DNA from: Baylisascaris procyonis
Lineage: Eukaryota; Nematoda; Chromadorea; Rhabditida; Ascarididae
Length of the DNA: 64,000 nucleotides
Assembly: GCA_037389465.1 (NCBI GenBank)
Contig: JAZARR010000074.1
Location: forward strand, 2,170,001-2,234,000
Direction: 5' to 3'
The stretch's first letter is position 1, and every line of letters starts with the position of its first letter. Of the stretch, positions 1-11,655 are shown piece by piece. Both the position numbers and the translations under genes were made by a program. Below the pieces are notes generated by a model. The model was not told the DNA's origin and ran no database searches. It saw only the letters and a list, made by a program, of their open reading frames with translations.

Positions 1-29
1 AACACCGATACATGATGGAAAAAAAACTC

Positions 30-489
30 TTATATCTCCAAAATGCATAGGTTTTCCTGTCTCTGTGGGAGGATGCTCACTCTCGGATTTACCATCATAA
101 TTCCATTATCCTTCAACATTTCACTATAAGTTCTCAATTCATCGAAAAGTGATTAAATTCCTACAGAAATTCAAATTTTCTTCAAAAATTTGTAACAATT
201 ATGACAACGCAAAGAAATCCATCGAGAAATTGCCTCGAATGGTTTCTCAAAACGAATGCAGAATTAAAAACCAAACGATTAGAATCGAGCCGATTCTAAC
301 CGAGATTTTCATAGAGTTGCGAATGACAAGGCGATAGGAAACTGTTGAAAAGATGCTGCTCCACAGAGCTAGTGTCGGGATAAACAGCAATGCGTACATA
401 AGAGAGGAATACAGAGTCATAGTTAACGAGAGATAATAAACAATGAATTCCCGAATTTCGTCCCGAGGGGGAGATGGCCAAATGACCCA
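30..489 (-). CDS. Candidate C-terminal exons of a multi-pass membrane protein
   Basis: Two minus-strand exons join in phase 0. The first, 489-301, follows a CCACAG acceptor. It encodes 63 residues beginning WVIWPSPPRDEIREF, followed by hydrophobic stretches (LYSSLMYALLFIPTLALW) that look like a membrane helix, then basic residues RLVIRNSMKIS before a GTTAGA donor. The second, 110-30, encodes a 26-residue polar tail ending in TAA; its acceptor (TTGAAG) is weak. A competing frame of the first exon is open over the same bases (to 296) but is less protein-like. The segment lies on the same strand as the PNP exon at 780-958 and only about 290 bases beyond it, so it may sit inside a PNP intron or be spurious. 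I do not recognise the family; a chemoreceptor-type or tetraspan protein is possible but not shown. Confidence 0.27.
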
Positions 490-779
490 CTGTGGATTAT
501 TGGCTTTTCTCGGAAATCATTATACGTTGTTCTCGAGCAACTTCCTTCGCATTCATCTGCTTGCATCTTAGCGGATTGAATAGTGTTTTTTTGTTATAGC
601 TTTGCGTTGGAACCCATCACTGTTTTGAATTTTTTTGATACTCTCATGACAAGAATTTTCCATTTAGCGCCATATACCGCATTTTTGAAACGGAAAGCAA
701 ATGTTGCGCTAATCTCATCGGATGATTTCTTACTTAAGAAAGAAGCAGCTTAATTCAGCTGTCAAATATCTTCGCATAC

Positions 780-958
780 CTTTCGTTTTAGGAAATCCAG
801 GTATTTCACTAAACGGTAATATTTGTTTCTCCGTAACTAACTCCGCGAGGCCACCAAGCCCGGAGCCACAAATTATTCCAATTGTTGGCACTTCTTTCAA
901 ATTCACTTTCGACTTTATCGCGTTCGCCACTTTTTCAATATCCTCATAGCAAAATGCA
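780..958 (-). CDS. Purine nucleoside phosphorylase, one N-terminal exon
   Basis: PNP reversibly cleaves purine nucleosides (inosine, guanosine) with phosphate, giving the free base and ribose-1-phosphate, in the cytosolic purine salvage pathway. The exon encodes a helix (YEDIEKVANAIKSKVN), then VPTIGIICGSGLGGLAELV, the glycine-rich phosphate-binding loop of the trimeric PNP family, and then FSEIPGFPKTK, matching the family's EIPxFPxxxV segment. It enters after ATTTCAG with one base of a codon and leaves at AAAG|GTATGC with one base left over, a G that could begin the conserved Val. The upstream TTG that opens the frame is intronic, so the true start codon is in an earlier exon I could not find. 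No later PNP exon (the GHxG and MQGR motifs) is visible between 780 and 1. The rest is either beyond the left edge or missing. Confidence 0.8.
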
Positions 959-1966
959 CTGAAATCATTTCGTTGCTCTTTATAATTCAACTATCTCTTC
1001 AACATCAATCAGCTAAATCTAGCATTGATATTATAACGTGTTGAGTAATCACCACTTTCTATCAATAAAATATATTTCAGTTTTGTTTCCTTTCAGTTTA
1101 TTACTTTTCGCTACTAAGGAATTCGTCTGCTCGATTAGTCTCAATTTCTTTCCACTTCATTATGTTTGTTCATCGTCTCGAAAATAAAATAGAAAATGAC
1201 AAAGTTTGCACTTTTCGAATACTATTCTCACGCTGTTTTCGCAAATTTCTTTTGCAACAATTGCATCACTCAAAGACATTGCTTTTATGTAAACAAATAA
1301 GTTTACGTTACTTTACGATCACCAGAATCACAAAAGATGATGCAATCAAGTTTTGCTGATGTAATGTACTTTGTGATTTGATATTTCGAATTTCATCTTC
1401 GATGCTTGTTCCCAAGAACTGTATCAAATTAATTTCTGCATGATAAAAGAAATTAACTACGTTCTAGCAATATTATAACTCTGTCTTCCTGCGTGACAAC
1501 TTCTACTTCACTTCAGATCTGTATTTCAATGCGGTGCACCAGAAACTAAGTCATTTCGCTGAAAAGCAGAATATTATTACAATCGAGGATAAGTGGGAAG
1601 TCAATTGAAATTTCTTTGAATAAAGTTCGGTTAGGACGTACTACTAAGACAACAAGGATAACCAATTCCTTAAATTTTTATTGGCAAAGATGTCGAAAAA
1701 TTAAACCTACTCAATTTGTTGTGAGCTCTTACAGTGACCGTCAGACATCTTCACCCTGAAACTATTCACTTATTCTTTATACAAATTTCACTTAAAGAGA
1801 ATCAGTTATGACGACATAATAACGGATTTAAAACAAACTGAAAAGTTTTGAGTAAATGCACAACATGCAACGTGACTTAAGCACGAATCACAAGTGAGAG
1901 CGCAGAAAGCGGATACATCCACTGCAGCATAGAAAAACTTCAAAAGTCGCATTCTTCGACATTCTT
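959..1966. other. Stretch without a supported gene
   Basis: AT-rich sequence expected to hold the PNP first intron and first exon. No credible start exon was recognised. Nothing else stands out. Confidence 0.4.
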
Positions 1967-1972
1967 TTTATT
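1967..1972 (-). terminator. Poly(A) signal AATAAA beside a stop codon
   Basis: AATAAA on the minus strand lies three bases after the TGA of the 1975-2187 exon. It would give a very short 3' UTR. Confidence 0.35.
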
Positions 1973-1974
1973 CA

Positions 1975-2187
1975 TCATTCAACAGTTTTAACCACTCTAA
2001 ATTCTTCTGGCAGAATCATCATTACGGACGGTTCGATTAATAAACATGAAATTACAAATAAAAGTGTTTCTCCTTTACTCCCCTTTACTACGGAAATTTT
2101 TTGCACGAGAAAACGGACAACTAGTGACTGTGACACAAGTTCTTGAAGACCGATCCTATGTAACAATATAGGTGGTATCAGAAATAG
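1975..2187 (-). CDS. Terminal exon of an unrecognised gene
   Basis: The minus-strand frame is open right after an acceptor (TAGTACTAG) and encodes 70 residues ending in TGA. It has a proline-containing start (LFLIPPILLHRIG), a valine-rich middle (SLVVRFLVQKISVVKG), a hydrophobic stretch (TLLFVISCLLIEPSVMMIL) and the end PEEFRVVKTVE. AATAAA follows the stop almost immediately, as expected for a 3' exon. The opposite-strand frame is also open, so the strand is not certain. It cannot be part of PNP, because it ends in a stop upstream of that exon. No family is recognised. Confidence 0.33.
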   Translation of the reverse strand, partial: LFLIPPILLHRIGLQELVSQSLVVRFLVQKISVVKGSKGETLLFVISCLLIEPSVMMILPEEFRVVKTVE

Positions 2188-3030
2188 CTAGTACTAGTCA
2201 TAATACGTTCATCAATGTATATTAATACATATTGAGAGAATATATAAACAAAAGAAAAACAATAAATGAAATGTGATAAGGGATGAAACAATCAACATTC
2301 ATGAGAAGCAATTTTAAAGATCAAATTCACTCGTCGAATTTTTATCACAGTTAATAAGCCTATAATTCTTATGATAAACAATTATATGCATATAGCAGTG
2401 AGCAGGTGTGTCTTTTTTTGCTTCGTTACATTTTCATTGGTTAGAAACAAATCGAGACAAAATACAGATATAATTTTTTAGCGGAAAGCACAAACATTGG
2501 AATACTTTTGTTGATATTTTCATCGATTCATCTTTGGTTTCTAAAAAAAAAATCGAAATTGAAAATTCTAACAAGTGAAAAAAGCATCAAACTTGTCAAG
2601 GTATTGAACACACTCCCCCCTCTCCCCCCGGCAAAAAAATGACATGCGCGCGATGCTGTTTATCACTTTATTTATATAAGTGAATTCCTAATTAGAACGA
2701 ACAAAAAGAAGTAAAGTTTATATTAGTAGCAACTGATAACGAAATGATTGTGAAAGAATAACTTTATAGAGTTAAAATATTGCCGTATCATATCAAAGTA
2801 GATACGAGAGCGAAATTTGCCAACCAAATCACTCTCGAGACAACATTGACACATGCTGCTTGAACAAACATATGCTTGCAATGGCGAAAATCACCTTAAT
2901 ATGAATACTTCGCCTCCACCATCTGATTTCAGTTTCTTTTCCTTTTTTTTTTTTTTAATGAAAACGACTGCAATATGAGAGAAGGCAAAATATATTGAGT
3001 GCTTCAATTTATTTTTCTATATCGCAGTGG

Positions 3031-4142
3031 AAAGAATCTCTGCGAAAATGTTTAAGTGCTAGGTATTTTGTCAAAGAAAATTTTACTCTGAAATTGTTCT
3101 TTGACGATGGCATTGGTTCTATCACAAACTGACTGTTATATTTCTAAAACATTTTGCAGATGAATTCATAAAAAAATTTTAACTGAGAGCATCATTTGCA
3201 AGTGTAGCTTAGCTGTAGGGAAATTTTTCACCAACGGTCGACTATACCATTGACGAATTGCTTTCAGAGGACGAAGCTCACAACATTTCGTTGAAGAACA
3301 TTCGGATGCACTTCATAGACGCTTCGGTTGGAATTCACTTTCGCAAGTGCGGTGATGTCGATTCCATGACGTATCCATCTACATGGAACTACTATGGCTT
3401 CAACTTGGTAATGGCTGAGATAAAATTGAATTACGAAATTTGGTTGGCATGATGCGCACCTTGGTTAATATATTCTACGTTGATCCATTAACTTCGAGTG
3501 CAGCTAAATACATATAAAGATGAAAGGAAATTTCGATGTAATTCAACCGGTCGAATTGACATTTTGCAGCGATTGATTGCATTAGCGCAAAGCAAATATC
3601 GTGAAGATGGCTGTAAATATGGGGGGGGGGGGGGTTGTTTCGTATTAATTTTTCGTTGATAGCATCGCAATTTCCACACACTTGTTAAGAGGATTGTTTA
3701 CGTTCAGTTTTCGACTTCAGTTCTTTCTATAATGCTTATAACTCTCGCTTAGTCATTGAAAATTTTAGTGACGTTAATGTTGAAATATGCAACACTACAT
3801 ACCTTATCATTCATAAACAACAACTAGACTGTTTTTACTGAAATGAAACAACATTCTTAAATCGCAGTAAGAAATCATGGAACATTTCAGCACTATTAAT
3901 TTGCTGTTAATGTATTCGATGATTTAATTTAGTGTACCTTAAGTGTATACCTTTAACTTACCGTCTTCTCAAAATGTTATACCTCTGAGGTGAACGATAG
4001 GTTAAAATCATATTCAATTATATTGTATATCCAACATTTCAGAGGATAAAAGAAATTACTCTTCAACTGCCTTCCAACACCATCAACTCTCGAAAACAAA
4101 ACATAAAAAAACCCAAAAAGAAACTGCTAGAACTGTTCTAGA
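3031..4142 (+). CDS. Candidate exon chain of an unrecognised plus-strand gene
   Basis: Several exon-like pieces share the plus strand. At 3031-3066, after TATATCGCAG, the frame reads WKESLRKCLSA. At 3219-3407, after GCTGTAG and ending at TTG|GTAATG, there are 63 residues beginning GNFSPTVDYTIDELLSEDEA and including IHFRKCGDVDSMTYP. At 3570-3612, after TTTTGCAG and ending T|GTAAAT, it reads RLIALAQSKYREDG and follows the previous piece in phase 0. At 4043-4142, after ACATTTCAG, a basic tail ends KKPKKKLLELF and a stop. The 3570-3612 piece and the last piece do not agree in phase, so an exon is missing or one piece is wrong. I recognise no domain. The middle piece (3219-3407) is the most convincing. 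Confidence 0.3.
3621..3634. repeat. Poly-G run (14 bases)
   Basis: Fourteen consecutive G on the plus strand, just after the exon-like piece at 3570-3612. Such runs are unusual in this AT-rich sequence and prone to length error. Confidence 0.9.
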
Positions 4143-7100
4143 AAAGTGAAAACTGATGGGATTTCCTCTTAAACACCGAACATCGAATGGAAGGCGCGCT
4201 GAACCAAGAATGTAGGTGCGTGCTATGAAACGGCGGCAGACGGCCGGTGGAACTATAAGTTGGCATTTTGCACAGCGATCGATAGAAAGGTTGCGCCCAT
4301 CTTCAGCAAGCTAAGCGGTGCTGCTCACGTGGAAATAAATTCACGCAGAAAATGTAGGAATATACAGTGTGGAAGCACGATTCGAAAAACGAGTTTCGAC
4401 ACATTTTAAAGAGCATTGAATGTCCTATTAGAATCATTAATAGCCTGAGACAAAGGAAGAACTTTTCTATAACTTAAGTTGCAGGGTCACAGATATATCT
4501 AGGCCTGGAAGTGTATAATGGAAGATTTCGAAACAGTGACTAGGCACATTTGAAAGAGCATTAGAAGCAATATCAGAATCATCAATAACTTCAACAAAAA
4601 AAAAAAAAACTTTTCTATGTCTGGCACGATATCTGGCAAATGCCTGATGCTTGCTTTTACACTATTGTTCGAATTTCACCACCATCCCCACAAACAGCCC
4701 TTTCACGACTGAGCACCTCTGTAAAGATGACTGATAAATTTTCGACCACGAAAGCAATAAGAGAAGCAATGCTTGATCAGTATTACAGGAACAGCAATTA
4801 CTAGAAATTTCGCAAACAGGTGATGTCAATTCACGATGGTTTTTTTTACACAACTATGATTTATGTTGCTTCTGTCGAAATTCCGAAAATTATATAGGAC
4901 TGTCCCACCATTTCAGTGCATGAAGTTTCATAAGTTATGCAGCAATAGAATTTATCGAGTTAAATATTATATTACACTTCACCGTCAGAAAAATTTCTCG
5001 GAGTGTGCTATATTATGCCTCACTACTCCGGAAAATTAATAACCTGCACTCAATTACGAGGAATTTCGGCTCATTGTAGGGCTTACCTGAAGGACAAACG
5101 AACAAATCAAAAGCGATAAAGCAGTAAATGAAAAGTAGCTATCTTATTGGTTGCACATTATCCGACGTAATCCCATTCATGTCCGCACCGGCGGCGAACA
5201 ATTTCACGCGCTTAAACTGAAACTCTGAATAAAAAAGAGAGGGACTGATGATAGATAGTAGATCAGCCTGTTGAAATGGTTTGGAAGTGATAAAAACTTT
5301 GCAACGGCGAAAATTAGTGGGAAGAAATGTTTACATTCCAACGCTCTCGCTTTTCCACACCTAATGACGTTGCCATTGTAGAGAATTGCACGGAACTTGA
5401 ACTTAACTAGCTCGCAACCACATCGGAATCGGTGCAAAATTTGGTTAATCACTAACAGATAACGGAGGAAAATATTCGACTCAAACTGCACAATTCAATG
5501 CGGAGAGCGTGTTACCAATGACAGCTTGCTTATGCATGATGTCATTCTTTTCAAGTGAAATGTTTATTCAGTCGCTAATATTCACTTATACAGCGCTAAT
5601 TGATGGACTTTATGAATATAATATTTCTTAAGTGACAATTCAATAGTAATTACATTTATAAGGCTATATTATATTGCTTAGAGACGTCGAGCATCTCGAA
5701 AGCAACCAAATTAAGCATATCTCTAAAAACTAAATTCTTGTGGTTGCCTTTGCAAGCATCGACATAAAGTTGTCGCTATGAGTGTTGTGTAAGTTGAAGG
5801 AGATATTTGACAGGCCCTAACACACACTACTATTGCGGCAAGAAAATCCTTGCGATGCTAAATGATTTCCCAAAGTAAAAAAGCGTGTAGCCCAGCTCAT
5901 GCAGCATTTCCGTACGAGCGTAGTCGCTAACAGAATTTACACAAACATCTCACATATGATTTCCTTCGTTTATTCCACTTTGTTTCAAGTATGCAAACTT
6001 TGTAGATTCTATGGTGAGATGCGACATGGGTTGATGGCCGACTATATTCCACTGAAAAACACAAATGTGATCGAGATTCTAGCCATTAGCACAAAATAAA
6101 AACTTTTGTCTCAATAGGGATTCGAAAATACTGCATTCCGTTTCTCAGGAGCTAATATCTTGCTTCACCTTCTAAATTTGAACTCTTATTTGTGTCATTG
6201 AAGAAATTCTTCAAACCGATTGATTAATGGCCGAATGACGACGCTTAAGCCATTTATTTCTCATATTAGCCGTTCACCTCTCATTAAGTGCAAAATCCCC
6301 AGAGTTTGCTCCAATATGTTCACTCCACAGGCTTTCGTTCCACACTCTCTTCTTCTTATTCATAATTGCCGTTATAATACAACTCATTCATCAACGTTCC
6401 TGTCAAATATAGCAGTCTATATCATCAGCATTCGTTGTCAAAAAGTACATCATTGAAGAAGAGGTACAACGGCTAATATGAAGAGTAATTTTATGAGGTC
6501 GGACAGTGCAATAACTTTTTTCGGCACTGGCATTGTGTTGTTTTATCTTTTATTCAACAAAATTAAATGATTTTATGAACGAATAGAAAAAAAAACTATA
6601 AAAAGCAGCAACAAAGTTGGACGACGTAAGAGGTGGACAGAACGATCTTGCACCAATGTGGGACATTTATTTGCTTTGTCCATCACAGTAAACAGAGCTC
6701 ATAAATTTTACGACTTTGGGTATAGAATTCCTATGAACGACTTCGTGTTGTGGAGACAATTTTAGAACGCAAGGGATTGCCCTTTCTATTGCAGTTTTTT
6801 AGTATTGAGTTCCGTATAGCGTTGTGATTATAAATGGTAGGCGGTGCACTTCTGAGATCTCGGGCTGCCCTCTGATATCAGAAAAACCATGAAATAACGA
6901 TGCAAACGCAAAGAAACATTGATATAAAATAAAATCGACTCAGGCATCTTATTTCATGTAAGCCTTTCAAAGCGTCTTCCTTAATATGATATTAAGCGAC
7001 AGAAAGTGATCGATCTTTGGTTAACTTAAACACCCAACTAAATCGGACAACGTTACTATGGACTGAGCGTTTCAACCAAGTACGTAAAAATCACTTGATA

Positions 7101-7493
7101 TTCTCTTTGTAAATCATCATGTTAGTGATACAGAGTTTGTAGTGTTCTTCTCAAAACTGATCAATTTCTCAGGCGTAAATGAAGCGAATAAAAGTATTGT
7201 TACCATAGTAAAATACGATTAGATAAGAGGCGAGCTGCAGAAAGGAATCGTTTGCCTTTTTTTAATGCATCCAATAAACTGCTTCAGCTTAGCAATACGA
7301 AAACCGTTTTTATGGTGCGCCATCAGCAAATGTAATGCCTAAAAACAAACAACAAAGCATATTAATGCACTAAAGGATATCCCATCTTCCACTCTTTCTG
7401 ATGCACAATAAAGATAGTCTGCAGAAATTGCACTTATTTTTTTACGCTTAGTAAATGTCACAAGTTTGCCAGTGATCCAATACTTCTCACCAT
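4143..7493. other. Stretch without a supported gene
   Basis: AT-rich, with only short frames that lack splice or compositional support. No repeat array or RNA gene is seen. Confidence 0.5.
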
Positions 7494-7517
7494 TTTATTT
7501 TGATTCATTTTTCTGCT

Positions 7518-7919
7518 TCAACTATACTTTAGACAAGACGACTTTATTTCAGCATCGATTTCTCTACAAAATGCTTTTGCAACGCAGAGTAGATAATAAA
7601 TTCCATCAATTCGGTCGCATGCACTGCTCCAAATGAAATTGTTCTGCTCAAAGAAATTGACGCTTGTGTTTGATGCGTTGATGCTCATAGTTCCCCAAGT
7701 AATTCCATATCGAATTGATGTGTCGATCTTTACAATCTTTAAGAGGATCTCTGAGTGCGAACGGCTTCCACAAAAACGCACATCACGACAAATACTTTGA
7801 ATTGTTTTCATTAGCATATTGCCATTTTTATCGTGTAATTTCTGTAAAAAAAAATTGGTGGGGATAATACTGAACGCTTCATGAGAAGAATAAATTGCTC
7901 TCATCGTCACCGATCTCAT
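7518..7919 (-). CDS. Unrecognised 133-codon open reading frame or terminal exon
   Basis: An uninterrupted frame runs from ATG (complement of 7917-7919) to TGA, 133 residues. Part of it may be intron: TTTTTTTTTACAG at about 7845 is a strong acceptor, after which the frame continues in phase with KLHDKNGNMLMKTIQSICRD. The protein is mixed polar/hydrophobic with seven cysteines and the segments IRYGITWGTMSINASNTS and FFEQNNFIWSSACDRIDG; the end is CREIDAEIKSSCLKYS. AATAAA lies at 7494-7499 on the same strand, about 20 bases after the stop. A PTB-like fold is conceivable from the alternating pattern, but I do not claim it. Confidence 0.4.
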   Translation of the reverse strand: MRSVTMRAIYSSHEAFSIIPTNFFLQKLHDKNGNMLMKTIQSICRDVRFCGSRSHSEILLKIVKIDTSIRYGITWGTMSINASNTSVNFFEQNNFIWSSACDRIDGIYYLLCVAKAFCREIDAEIKSSCLKYS

Positions 7920-9114
7920 ATTTCAAATATTCTCAACTCTTACGCTCCTAGCATTATTATTCTGCGTTCTTTGTTTTATGTTTTTTTTTTCTTTTTGACT
8001 TTGTGCGTTCATTCTATGAAGTGATAATCGAGCAAACATCCGCATCGTTATCACTTCTTTTATCACTTATGTGTTTCCGTGTTTGCTCGATGTTCTATGT
8101 GTTTCTGTTCCGTCGCATGCTGTTCTATGTATTTCTTTTATGCTTCTAAGAGATTGTAGTTTGTAGCTTTCTCTACACGGAATGGTGAATAAATAAATTG
8201 AAAAAAATAAATAAATGTTCGAAAGAAGCCACTCGAGAAGATTTCCTTTTATAATTATCACTATTAAAAGAATTGCTGAAATGTAATAGATGTGGTCCAT
8301 ATCAAGGAATTTTTCAAAAATGATTTCTTGAATTTTTAACCTGCATCATTTTCTGCAAATAGACTAGGAGTTTTGTAGATGGATTGGTCATGTCTTCGGT
8401 CCTTTAATAGCCGTCCATCTTAGGAAATTTAAAAGCACTTCACTCTCAATCCTCCTCCCTGCTATTCGAAAATATGCTCACTTGGCCACGAAACGATATA
8501 AATTTAATAAATTATATGACGTGTCCGCACGCTCACTTCTCAAAATTAGCAGCAAAATTCATATACGAAAAGATCATAATCGCCAGAATATCGAACATTC
8601 AAAGAAAACATGCCCGCTCAAAAATTATCGGCAAACATCATTGAATGATGTCCCCATCATTGAAATTTTTTCTGAACCATTTCACTTTCAGAGATACGTA
8701 GAAAAATGGAAATTATTGTAATCCGAGTGACAGAATGCCGTTTTCGAATGAAACATGCCCTAGCCAAGAATACCGTATTCGAATAAAATATGCCTCAGAC
8801 GAGATATGCTAAAGCTTTCGGGGATATGCCTGCATTCGGATGCAATTGTTTGAAGCATGCCGCAAACATATACGACTTCAGCCTATGGGCACGTCTGGTC
8901 TTGTCGCCACGGGACTTGGTCGACTTTGAAGGCTTCATTCGCTGACGGTTTTGGAGGCATTTCTTCGACGATGTATTCCACTAGAAAACCGAATGATTGC
9001 TACCACGGTTCAGTTGGCCATATAATAATAGATATGAGCCGATGCTGATTTTATCCTGGTCGAATGAGTTCCAAAATGATAACAGAATATTCTTCTCTTT
9101 ATTATTCCATTATA

Positions 9115-9118
<4 letters not shown>
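7920..9118. other. Stretch without a supported gene
   Basis: No frame with convincing splice sites. A short tandem of TGTTCTATGTxTTTCT units near 8090-8140 is the only visible structure. Confidence 0.45.

Positions 9119-9168
<50 letters not shown>
9119..9168. repeat. (TA)n microsatellite
   Basis: About 25 TA units, directly continued by the GATA-type array that follows. Confidence 0.95.
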
Positions 9169-9172
<4 letters not shown>

Positions 9173-9330
9173 TATAGATAGATAGATAGATATAGATATA
9201 GATATAGATATAGATATAGATATATAGATATATAGATATATAGATATATAGATATATAGATATATAGATATATAGATATATAGATATATAGATATATAGA
9301 TATATAAATACAGATATGGATAGATAGATA
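9169..9330. repeat. (GATA)/(GATATATA) compound microsatellite
   Basis: The array starts with GATA units, changes to TAGATA units and then to a regular TAGATATA octamer repeat, before degenerating near 9310-9330. It reads as poly-Ile/Tyr in several frames; those frames are artefacts. Confidence 0.95.
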
Positions 9331-11054
9331 CATATAATTTCTTTGCATAACAGTCGTTGAAAATCAAAAGGACACCGAAATCATTTTGCTCGCTTTGTAA
9401 ATCACTAATCGAGCAATATACCTTATTTCTCTGCTCATATTTTCCCCTCTGTATGCAGTCATTTCTATTCGATAATTCCAGCATCATCAGCGCGATTTAT
9501 TAAGCACGATTTCATTCCTACGGTTCCACCTTCCTATGAATTGTAAGCAACTTGATATGCTGCTGCAGGACATGCAAGAGACAATTCACTTGATATCCAC
9601 TCTTTTGGCCCCGAAAGAGATCCGACTGTATTAAAGATTCGTTGAATCATTTGTTCGCAAAGGAGTACGGGTCAGTACACACCGATGATTTCCCGCATCG
9701 TTTTTCGAGGATTCATGAGGCTGATCCGCATATCGTTGGTCCGAACAGTGAGGTAACTTGCTCACCACTTTGGTTAGTTCTACACTGACCGCGTTACTAA
9801 TTTTGACTTCTTGTATTTATTCGAAAGGACACTGACACTTTCAAAGCTTGAATTAAGTGAACAGACTTATTTTGCGAGAATGCTTCTGATCGAATGGTAT
9901 TCTTCAGGTTCTGTGAAAACTGAAAAATCGCCTCAGCCAAGTTCTTCAATTTTATCCCTGCTTTATGAAACGCTAGTACACCAGCTTTAGATTGGATAGC
10001 CTATCGTGATATGAGAAAAATGGATGCTCTCTACTGCTCCACATGTAATGGTGATTGGCGTAGTTTTGCACGTTGGAAGAGGTGAAGTACAATGTTCTTT
10101 CGCACTCCCTTGATTCTCGTTGCCAGCCCTAATTACATTAGATTAGAGCGCAATTCCAATGTCTCGAATGCCAAATTCACTGAGAGCGTCAGTGCGTTCA
10201 ACATCACGCGTTACTGCTTCATGAAGTACTCATGCTCCAGCTTGTTTATTTTTTATTACGGCAGCATCATCAAAAAAGTTTTTGCGACAACAGCCTTAAA
10301 TCTGCACTCAAAGAATCGTTCTTTCAACAGTTTCTTACTTCCATGGATGGTCGATGTGTACGAGAGCGTTTCATTGTTTACCAACATGCTTCTTTAGTGT
10401 TTTGATAGCTGTAAATAGAGCCTAAAATCGAGACTTCTGACTAGGATACAAAAATTGCTATTGGCATCTTCGGTGTTCTACTCACTTATTGACTTAATAA
10501 AACAGAGCAAATAAGCCAAAAATAAGTTAAATTTAGGTGCCATTGGATGATATTTTGGCAAGTTATATTCAAGAGAATTGCAACGGTAGGTGCGTGCATG
10601 CGGAGAATTATGGAAATGTAACAAAGTAATAGACAGGTAACTGCTTCGAAATGCTGGATAAAACTACAGTAGAATGGCATAAAACTTCGTGCTCAATGAT
10701 ATGAATTTCGCTCTTGGTTAGAAAGGAAAAAAATAAGATTTTACTATAGCCTTAGACTTCACCATAAAAATCTGATATCAGTAAAATGACACTGTCATCT
10801 CTGAGTGCGTCATTTATTCAGCATCGTCACTACTGTAGCGTGCTTCAGAGGCTTAAGGATAATATTAAATTGGGCGAAAAGCTGACAACTCTTAATTTTA
10901 GTACATAACGCTCAAGCGAAATCACCTTTTTTAATACTGCATATGTTTGATTCTGCAACATTCGCATATTGCATGGCTTTGAACTTAATTCTTTCTTTGT
11001 CGGTAAGGATGTTGATCCTTTGAATTTCGACTTTTTAAAAATTAGAGATTTTGA
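9331..11054. other. Stretch with only weak coding signals
   Basis: A minus-strand frame of 43 residues runs from ATG (10387) to TAA (10256) with AATAAA overlapping the stop. A longer plus-strand frame overlaps it. Neither has further support, and nothing else is seen. Confidence 0.3.
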
Positions 11055-11655
11055 TTAGACGGCTATCGCCTTTTCACTAGAGCTTTCCATCAAAAACCCT
11101 TCGAAGACGCCATCTTTCGCAGACTCCTTTGTTTGTGCAAACACTCCGACTTTTATATGGAGTATTAGCTGCCCGCATCTCAACAGATCTAATACTGCGC
11201 TGTTCTGTTTTCTAGGAATTCTCCTTTTTTTTTGAAGAAACACTATCCAGTTCGCCCTAGTGAAAGTTCGCAATATAAAGTATTCCACGCCTTCTCGATT
11301 CATTTGAATTTTATCAGACAGAACCTGCTTCCTCCGATGCATTTCGTCGACATTAATCGATCCCGCAGCCGTTAAATCCCTTGTGGTCCCTTTTCTCCAT
11401 TCTCCATTCTCAGAAATCTGCAAAAACTTCTGAACCTCATAAATAATGTTGCAATGAAGTGATCGTTTGGTAAGAACACATGATCTTAAAAGATATGTGA
11501 GCAAGCACTTGCACTTGAAGAACTATATATCGTCCGGCTTTTTCAACAGCTGTTGCTAGTTTCAAAGTCTGAAAATTTTGATGCAAGAGTAAGCATTTGC
11601 CGGCGAATACGCCGTCAATAAATGGGCTCCGACAAATACGCTCAATTTTGTGCAA
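11055..11655 (-). CDS. Candidate exons of an unrecognised gene
   Basis: Two minus-strand blocks can be spliced in phase 0. The first (about 11655-11518) includes KIERICRSPFIDGVFAGK and, after ATTTTCAG, TLKLATAVEKAGRYIVLQ before a GTGCAAG or GTGCTTG donor. The second follows TTTTTGCAG at about 11419 and runs to TAA at 11055. It encodes ISENGEWRKGTTRDLTAAG, then NVDEMHRRKQVLSDKIQM, a central basic segment and the end MESSSEKAIAV. The composition is protein-like through about 120 codons of the second block. The segment EKAGRYIVLQ recalls the AGRY element of laminin/beta-sandwich domains, but this is too short to rely on. Confidence 0.3.

Noticed and set aside
296..490. Minus frame starting MGHLAISPSG as the next PNP exon (phase fits, and GH recalls PNP)
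   Set aside because: After GH it lacks the family's LVFG...MQGRFHxYEGY sequence; the alternative frame over the same bases is more protein-like.
9010..9487. Long Ile/Tyr-Ser frames on both strands
   Set aside because: They are translations of the TA and GATA arrays. The same applies to frames at 20476, 21704, 48585, 48640, 54624, 57053 and 57135.
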